Positions 55,895 through 64,000 of a stretch of DNA of 64,000 nt are shown here, piece by piece. The position numbers and the translations under genes are program-made. Source of the DNA: Persicaria tinctoria (Eukaryota; Streptophyta; Magnoliopsida; Caryophyllales; Polygonaceae); contig JBANSL010000009.1 in the NCBI GenBank assembly GCA_037127255.1, positions 15,117,975-15,181,974 on the forward strand, given 5' to 3'. The notes beneath the pieces are model-generated. The model saw nothing but the letters and a program-made list of their open reading frames with translations, did no database searches and was not told the origin of the DNA. How positions within the stretch are numbered: position 1 is the first letter of the stretch; each line of letters opens with the position of its first letter.

Positions 55895-58800
55895 TTTAAC
55901 GGCCTAGAATTATGATTTCCGGGTTACGTTTCAAGGGATGAAACCCCTTGTTCGGATCTTGCAATCCAGGTACGGGTCGAGGTTTCAAACTCATTTTAAG
56001 ATTAGTAGAAAGAGGGATTTCAAACCCTAAACACATCGAAAGGTCGTTGGGTACCCTTAACCTGTCCTAAGACTATGTCGCGGAATCCATTTCAAACGGA
56101 AGTAAGGCGAAAGCAAAGTAAAGATACAAGTGTCACGGCAGAACCGGTCAAAACCAAATCATGAGTGTGTAATTACCATTTTACTAAATTAGGATATTAG
56201 CCAGATTCTTGGGAACCCCGTCATATAGATATCGAGAACTCAAACTTTGCAGCAAATGCCTTAAAAAAAAGAACGGGGAAAGGAGTCAGATCGAGCCACT
56301 CATGCGGGACCGGCAGTCCTCGCTGAGGCCACATAGTATGTGCTATACCTAATAAAGATGCTCTAATGCAGTACGAAAGTCAAACACACAAGCATGCCCC
56401 TAAGTATAATAATGTGCAGAAATACTGTAAAGGGCCCAAGACAATGCCAAATGGCATATCCCTCTTCTACCTCCACCCCCTTTCGATAGGGCGGAGACTG
56501 GCCAGCTCGTGAATGCATTCCATCATAATCGGGCGGCACGCATGCCTAACCCGCTCCACAATAAAGCCCGCAGGCATGTCATAATATAAGGAAGTTCATG
56601 ACTCGATTGACTCAGGGTACCCGATGAGGCTGGGCTACCCTATGACCCTAGCAAAGACTCTATGACTATCACAGATAACGACCGTTCTGTTTCAAACACA
56701 TAAAGTAAGCAGATGCTCATTCAATTAGTGCAACCTAAACAGGATACTACATGGCATGCTTTTATGCATATGCAACACCTAACATAAAATGCAACAACAG
56801 ACATGAATGTCCAACCTGAGTAAGCCCCCTAGGGAACTTACCTGGAGATGCAGAACAACAAGATAATACAAGCAAGGGCCCAAATGCAAGTCCAAAGCAA
56901 TTCAAAAGCGATACACACCTATCATCAAGCCACTTTCGTAAGCTACCATACCAACTTTCACACACACGAAACCCAAGTTCTCAACATCCTTAAAACCAAT
57001 CGACGGTAAAACCATTTTCCAAAACCTTTCCGATATGATCGATATCAACCAAAACCATTTAATCAAAACCATCGATAATTCTCACCAACAATATTTCTCA
57101 AACTCTTAAATCCCAAATTAAGTCAACTCATATTCAAAATAATTTCTCAAATCATACTTGGCCAAATTCCGACATTTATCATTTACATCCTCAACAAATT
57201 CTCAAATTTATATTATTAACACAGTCCCGACATGTTTATTTTCAAAATCATTACATAAATAAATTCCGACATTTAGTCATAAAATAATTCTATTTTCACA
57301 ACCATATTTATAAATCACAACCGACAAATCACTTTAAAATCCCATTTATAAACAACAACTAATCTCATGGTCCAAAGAATATTTAAAATATAAGAAATCA
57401 CCAAAATTAATCCATTTTAATATCCCACATTTATAAACAACAATACTAATAATTTGATAAATAACAATTTAATAATAAATGCTAACATAATATAATCCAT
57501 ATGTATAATATAACATATATTTAACTCATCATCAAATAATAAATAACACCACCACAATCCAAAAGAGCCCAACAACCCATCTCAACCCGAATTTATATCC
57601 CAACCCAACAGAACTCGGACACAAGAGGAAAGAAAGGAAGGGATCTGACCCAAATGGAAAGCCCAACCCGGAAGAAAAGCCCAATCCCTAAAAATCGGAT
57701 CCAATAAGCCAAAATACAATCCCTTTTAAGGTGAACCGGGTTTAAGCCCCATTTTGTTTTAAAATCACTGAGCCAGACCCAATTAAAAGAAAAACAAACC
57801 CAAACTGAAACGTTGTTCATCATCCCCTCAAAATCAGCCCTTGGATTCGAAATTTGGAAGAAGGAATAAGCTTGCCGGAGACACTGTACTCGACCACGCT
57901 TCCGACATTAGAGGACAAGGATCAAGGAAGAAATAGAAGGAGAAGAAGGCGCTCGCCGAGGTGGGTTCGCCCCGGGTTGTCGGGCTTCGCCGGAAAAGGT
58001 TCGTTTGGCTCGCAGCGGCTCCGGTGATGGTGGATCCGAGTTGTCCTTGACCTAGATCGGAAGTGATCGGTCATAAGGTGGTGTTTTACTTGGTTTTCGA
58101 TCGGAAAAGGAGAAGAAACATTACCGGAGGATCTCGAATTCAAACGGAGAAGAGAGGGAGGAGTGGCGTCGGCGTCGGTGGCTGAGAGCTTCCTGGGCTG
58201 CTCGGCCCGGCCTCCCTGGTGGCTGTCGAGAGCGCGTCGGATGAGGCTGGTCGGAAGCTGTCAAGCTCGGCCTTGCGTCGGAGAACAGGGCTGCATCGGT
58301 GGTGGCCTCGACAAGATAGTGGAGAGGCCGAGAAGGGTGGGATGTTGGTGGTCGGCGGCAGGAGGAGAGGTGGTGTTTGATTGTTTGAAGAAGATGGGAG
58401 AAGAGAAAATGCAGAGGGAGGATGAGGGTGTAATGTGGGGTTTGAAGGCAATGAGAGTGAAAAAAAAGGGGTTCATGCCTCAAGGCAAAAATCTGACAGA
58501 AGAGAGAGGGAGGGGTGGTCTTCTGGCAATTACAGAGAGAAAGGGGAAAGGGGGTTCTATGGATGAACCAACTGTGTAATAGAGTGAGGCATAGGAAGAG
58601 ATGAAAAGTGGTGAAATTTTCTCTAATTGCCCTAACACCAAAATGATCCGTATTCAAATCATACCACAATTGATAATAACTTTAAAATTGAAATAGGGAA
58701 AAAAAGACCGAGACATTTGAGGTGGAAGACATAAGGAATATGATCCCAAGAAAAATACCCGGAAAAGAAACAAAATAAATCCTGAAACTCACTTACTCAA

Positions 58801-59040
58801 CTTTAACCCGACTCAAAAGATATAGAGCTTAAACTTCAAATTTAAATCGAATTCTCGACTGAATCAAATAATAAAATTATATTATACTTTCAAATTTTAG
58901 CAAGTGAAAGCGAAAATAAATCTGAATGAATGTCCATTTAAAATAATTATATGCCGGATTCTTTTTTTTTTGACATAAATCCCTTTTTTATTTTATTACT
59001 TATTAAAATTTATTATTTAAAAAAAATCCGAGCCTTTACA
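55895..59040 (-). repeat. 5' LTR of LARD-like copy 2 (3146 bp)
   Basis: Matches the rejoined left LTR. Its inner terminus reads TTTAACGGCC where TGTAACGGCC is expected, a point change in the terminal TG. The outer terminus is GAGCCTTTACA followed by gcgcg. The GC-rich block at 57880-58590 repeats 40900-41600; ORFs there (for example 58121-58669, minus) are LTR sequence. Confidence 0.93.
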
Positions 59041-59045
59041 GCGCG

Positions 59046-59258
59046 TATGGGCTCGAACCAGGCCAGTCCAGGGCTCGGGGGTTGCGAACCGGGGTGGGCT
59101 CGAGGGCGGCTGGTCGCTGCTGGTCGGAGGTGGCTCGAGGTGGGTGCGGGAGTCCGAGGGCTCGTGGGTTGCGCGCGTATGTTTGTGTTGATTTGGAAAT
59201 TTTACACGTTAAGCAAATTTTACACGGTAAGGATGTTTTACATTTTAAAGCTTCTCTC
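59046..59258. other. right part of the split TIR element
   Basis: GC-rich GGCTCGAACC words continue from 30063, and then the inverted terminal repeat (GGAAATTTTACACGTTAAGC) runs into TATATATA DNA. Continuity with the left part is supported by the shared words and the gcgcg duplication. Confidence 0.6.
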
Positions 59259-59979
59259 TCTATATATATATATATTTATCCATGTATTAATTATACTATT
59301 TTTTTCATTATTTCTTGATTTATTTATGTATTTAATCAAATTATTTTTATTTTGTTTATTTATTATGTATTTTTTTATTTATTTTATATAACTAAATTAT
59401 TTTATTTTATTTATTATTTACATTTTTTTTAAATCCTTCACTTCCCACGTGTGGAAACATGCGTAATTTGTCCGTGGGCATACCAATCTGTGCGCATCCA
59501 GGATGCGTTTGCGGGTGCCCAACTCACCACCCAAAATTTATTAAAAAAACTAGATATTTTATATAGTTTTTAGCTCCTAAAAAAACGTGCGTGAATAGTA
59601 AAACGTCAAGTTTTGTTGAACAGAGGGAGTATATAGTTAGCTTCCTGTAGCGAGTGATCGAGCCTATATTGTTTACTGTTTACAAATATATAATTCTTTC
59701 TATTTTATTAGAAAAAATGTATTATTAATTTCTCGATATATCTAATTTACCCTTTTATTATTTTTATATAAAAAATTCCATTTTTAATTTTTTTTTTGTT
59801 ATAGTTCGTATATAGGTGATGTCATAGGAGATCATGATATCTTAGAACAAAAACTATATTTAGTAATTGTTAGACGATTTTTTAATATTCATCTCCCATA
59901 CTTGTGGACATATTATATATACACTGGATACCAAGAAAAAATAACTAGTTTTCACTACAATTATATTTTTCACTGTTTT

Positions 59980-60214
59980 ATGGACTCTGTTTCAAAATAA
60001 AAACTGTTTGACTTTTCTGCATGCATTTTAAGGATGTAAAAATATATATAATATATTTTTTAATTAATTTGTTTTGATAAATTTATACTTATGACTACCA
60101 AGTATGAAATTATTAAAAAAAATTAATTAAAAAATAATATTTTATAGTGTTTTTATCTCATCAAAAAGCGTGTATAAACAGACAAACAACATTTATTTTG
60201 GAACGGAGAGAGTA
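59980..60214. mobile_element. Stowaway-like MITE
   Basis: The left end, GACTCTGTTTCAAAATAAA, and the reverse complement of the right end, TACTCTCTCCGTTCCAAAA, are related inverted repeats. They carry the CTCCGTTCC-type terminus of plant Stowaway elements and border TA. About 235 bp, AT-rich, non-coding. Confidence 0.7.
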
Positions 60215-60808
60215 TCATTTTTTATTCATTCACCTACTTTTATTTTCTTAAATTTGAAAATTAATTCAAATATGAAAATAATTTTAACTTTTATCAAGTT
60301 GTACACAATTTTTATTTTTAATGTTTATGAACCTATAAAATGGTAGGACCTGCCTGAATATAATTAACCTGATGGAAGAGGACTGGCTGAATCGGTCCCC
60401 AGAAGTCATCAGATATTCAGATATGTCTTCTACGGATCTAATTAAATTTCCACACCGGTCTATAATGGAATTGGAAATGGAAAACGACCCCAGAAGGTCC
60501 CCGTAGATCGCCTACCTGTTTTCCAGGCAACTTTCGCATTCTGTTAGGTGGCAGAAAAAAAAAATTGATAACTTTTTTACATTTATATATGTGAAAAAAT
60601 ATTTTTTTAAAAAATACATTAGAGAAATCCTTAAATTTGTTATTTAAATAGTCATTTTTAGTAGAAAAAATAAAAATTATCCAAAAAGAGAATTTTTTTT
60701 AATATGTATATGTAGGAAAAAATATTTTTGTTCAAGTATATTGGAAAGAAATTTTAATTTGTTATTTAATTAGACATTTTTAGTAGGAACAAAATTATAA
60801 GAAAGGGG

Positions 60809-61060
60809 CGTTATTATTTACACCCAAAAAACTTACTATTTACACCAAAAAATCCAAGTTTTTATTTTGTTTTAAAATAAACAATACACCTCCTGAGTCA
60901 TAGACGTGTGACTCGAGAGGGGCAAGGTATGTATATAGAAAAAAATAGTTGGGTCTCTTGAGTCACACATCTATGACTCAAAAGGCATAGGGTTTATTTA
61001 AAAAAAAAACTTATATTTTGAGTGTAAATAGTAAAATTTTAAGATGTAAATAACCATTAC
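60809..61060. mobile_element. foldback MITE of unknown family
   Basis: The outer arms (TTATTTACACCCAAAAA... and the inverse of TTTTAAGATGTAAATAACC) and a second inner pair (GAGTCATAGACGTGTGACTC near 60896 and GAGTCACACATCTATGACTC near 60960) make nearly the whole ~250 bp self-complementary. Non-coding. The target duplication is not clear. Confidence 0.65.
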
Positions 61061-61198
61061 TAAAAAAGGTAAAGCTATTTTTCCATACAAACTAAACTAA
61101 GTTGTTTTTATAATTCTGTACTATTTTTAAACAATTTTATAAGGAAACAAAATTTCTGTACTATTTTTAAACAATTTTATAAGGAAACTAAACTACAG

Positions 61199-62607
<1,409 letters not shown>

Positions 62608-62989
62608 TGGAGAAGCAAGGATCCTCATTCTAGTTTTATATATGAGTGAATATGGTATCTAAATATATAGGCTGAATGCATGCTGTTGGATTCACATCGA
62701 TCCGTATACAAAGGGAGTTGAACCTGATGTGTATATATGCTATATATATAGGTTATATATAATTGCAAAATAAGCTTCTTTGTGTAATAGCATGTTTTTT
62801 AAGTTTCCACGGCATATATATACACGATGCATGTGACTTGTTAAATAAATTTTAATGGTAACAAGTGTAATATATAAATTATTAGGATATATAAGTATTG
62901 TTTGTTATTAATTAATGGATAGATTTTGTATACAATATATCTTTATCTTTGAAAAATTATTATTACAGATCGAGTAATGTAATTGTATA
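62608..62989. other. 3' flank of the kinase relic
   Basis: AT-rich, with many TATATA runs; probably 3' UTR and intergenic DNA. No gene is seen. Confidence 0.6.
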
Positions 62990-64000
62990 TGTCCCTCTAT
63001 TATCAACCTTCATCGACTGGATCCGTGAGTGTGTTACGACGGTATCATACTCCATACTGATAAACGATGAACCCTCCATTCCTTTCACTCCTACACGGGG
63101 TTTACGACAGGGCGATCCTCTATCCCCCTTTCTTTTCATCTTGACGGCTGAAGTACTGGCTCGTAAGTTGCAAAAAGAAGCCAATTTGACCAAAGATCTC
63201 GGATTCTCGTTTGGTCGAGGTAAGATCAAAATCCCATTTCTGACTTTCGCCGATGATATTATCATTTTTGCGAAATCAACAAACACAGCTTGTAACAAAG
63301 TCACCTCCATTCTTCAAAGATTCTGCCGCATCTCCGGGCAAAAGATAAACTTGCATAAATCTAGCTTTCAGGTATCTCCTAATACAACCCAAACATCCAT
63401 TAACACGGTCACAGCGTGCCTTGGTATTCCTCTTACGAATACTTTAGACAAATATCTTGGGTGCCCTATTGTAAATGGTAGGGTCAACCGAGACACTTTT
63501 ATTGACGTCGTCCTGAAATCAAAACAACAGCTTACTAAATGGAAGGCTTCATCTCTATCGGCCGAAGGGAGGAAAGTCCTAATTAAAGCTAATCTGAGTG
63601 CTAAACCGCTTTTTCTAATGCAAGCTTTCTTACTACCTTCCTCGATCCTTAAGGATTTAGACAAGGTATATAGACAATTCTTTTGGAACAAACAAACTAA
63701 GGCTACGTCATTCATTAGTTGGGATAAGATCGGTGATGGGCTTCGTTTGCATCAAACAACCGTCGGATTTGATTTTACAGTGGAAGGTGGGGAGGTTCAT
63801 TACCACCACCAAATCATGGGACTCCGCTAAACTCATTAATGATCTACAAGGTCTTCTCCCATACACAGAAATTGAGAAAATTATAGCCTATAATCTACCT
63901 ACAAACTGCTTCCATGACCGTCTATATTGGGGTCCTAGTAGAGATGATTGGTTCTCTGCAAAGTCGGCCAGAAGTGTTCTCCCTGGTTCGGGAGGACGTC
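62990..64000 (+). pseudogene. L1-type LINE reverse transcriptase fragment (runs off the window)
   Basis: An open frame to 63830 reads as the middle and thumb of a plant L1 reverse transcriptase: FIDWIRECVTTVSYSILIN, RGLRQGDPLSPFLFIL, then the catalytic FADDIIIFAK box (~63247-63276), GQKINLHKSSF and LGCPIVNGRVN. The APE endonuclease and the N-terminal RT fingers are missing, so the copy is 5'-truncated, as is common for LINEs. After ~63720 the usual SWDKI...GGLG segment appears shortened and the frame changes. In another frame the sequence resumes with YWGPSRDDWFSAKSARSVL, the zf-RVT region, and continues past 64000. No 3' end or poly(A) can be seen. Confidence 0.9.

Larger units (their letters stand above)
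30064..59040 (-). mobile_element. LARD-like LTR retrotransposon, copy 2, with two nested Athila-type elements
   Basis: A minus-strand member of the same family as 1-13844. The 5-bp duplication gcgcg flanks it exactly (30059-30063 and 59041-59045). Its LTRs are 30064-42061 (interrupted by 30980-39808) and 55895-59040. The interior (42062-55894) is interrupted by 43635-52472. Without the insertions it is ~11.3 kb with a ~5-kb non-coding interior. On the minus strand the LTRs begin TGTAAAGGCTCGG and end GGGCCGTTACA, changed to GGCCGTTAAA in the right-hand copy. The primer site is at 55879-55890. LTR termini, primer site, polypurine motif and the LTR core match copy 1; other parts have diverged. 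Confidence 0.95.
27882..59258. mobile_element. TIR element (~2.4 kb) split by a 29-kb retrotransposon insertion
   Basis: The left end (27882-27947) and right end (about 59200-59258) are imperfect inverted repeats sharing AAATGTAAAA, a CTCCTTA/CATCCTTA block and GTGTAAAATTTGCTTA. Both ends border TATATATA-rich DNA. Removing the retrotransposon at 30064-59040 and one copy of its gcgcg duplication rejoins a ~2.4-kb element. No transposase is visible, so it would be non-autonomous. Its contents are several tandem arrays, a tRNA-like sequence and a GC-rich patch with TCGAACC and GGCTCG words on both sides of the split. Confidence 0.65.
59259..61198. other. AT-rich region upstream of the kinase relic
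   Basis: Mostly A/T-rich DNA with two MITE-like elements (listed separately) and a fragment near 59570-59640 ending GAACAGAGGGAGTATA, which looks like one end of another Stowaway-type element. A 40-bp tandem duplication (TTCTGTACTATTTTTAAACA units at 61114 and 61154) lies just before the kinase exon. No DUF26 ectodomain or transmembrane exon of the kinase is found here. Confidence 0.6.

Overview
This window is repeat-rich nuclear DNA from a flowering plant, probably a eudicot. Evidence for this is a cysteine-rich receptor-like kinase (CRK) relic with plant-type introns, a Mutator-like element carrying a plant mobile domain (PMD) gene, plant-type Copia and Gypsy elements with iMet- and Athila-type primer sites, Stowaway-like MITEs, TTTAGGG telomere-like motifs and an L1-type LINE. 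I see no complete host gene. Almost everything is transposable elements nested inside each other, separated by very AT-rich spacers.

Layout. (1) 1-13844: a plus-strand LTR retrotransposon with ~3.2 kb LTRs and a ~5.1 kb non-coding interior (LARD-like). The window starts inside its 5' LTR, which is interrupted by a ~3.9 kb Mutator-like element (46-3943) holding a broken PMD gene and a broken MuDR transposase fragment in convergent orientation. (2) 13845-14576: AT-rich spacer. (3) 14577-27621: a probable large composite DNA element, bounded by a 13-bp direct repeat. It contains leader-like GC-rich segments, a 5-kb field of degenerate tandem repeats with telomere-like palindromes, a 52-bp tandem array and an unknown exon-like ORF. 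A young, complete Copia element (15211-19706) and a non-autonomous hAT-like element (26266-27421) have inserted into it. (4) 27622-27881: AT-rich spacer. (5) 27882-59258: a small TIR element with several tandem arrays and a tRNA-like sequence. It was split by a 29-kb minus-strand insertion (30064-59040, TSD gcgcg), a second copy of the LARD-like family. That copy holds two further insertions: an Athila-type gag-protease element on the minus strand in its left LTR (30980-39808, TSD aacaa), and a related plus-strand element in its interior (43635-52472, TSD cccat). (6) 59259-61198: AT-rich DNA with two MITE-like elements. (7) 61199-62607: a 5'-truncated, frameshifted CRK kinase pseudogene. (8) 62990-64000: a LINE reverse transcriptase fragment running off the window.

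Functional reading. Only the Copia element looks able to encode all of its own functions: its two 192-bp LTRs are identical by eye and one ORF covers Gag-PR-IN-RT-RH. The two LARD-like copies encode nothing recognisable and would need proteins supplied in trans. They nevertheless keep a ~250-bp LTR block and three copies of a polypurine motif. The two Athila-type elements carry Gag and protease but no reverse transcriptase; one keeps a stub that looks like the integrase C-terminal domain. Their LTRs and coding linkers are packed with paired TCGA-NN-TCGA motifs.

Target-site duplications give the order of insertion clearly in region 5: TIR element, then LARD-like copy, then the two Athila-type elements. 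All boundaries, motif counts and LTR comparisons were read by eye; no alignments or database searches were run.
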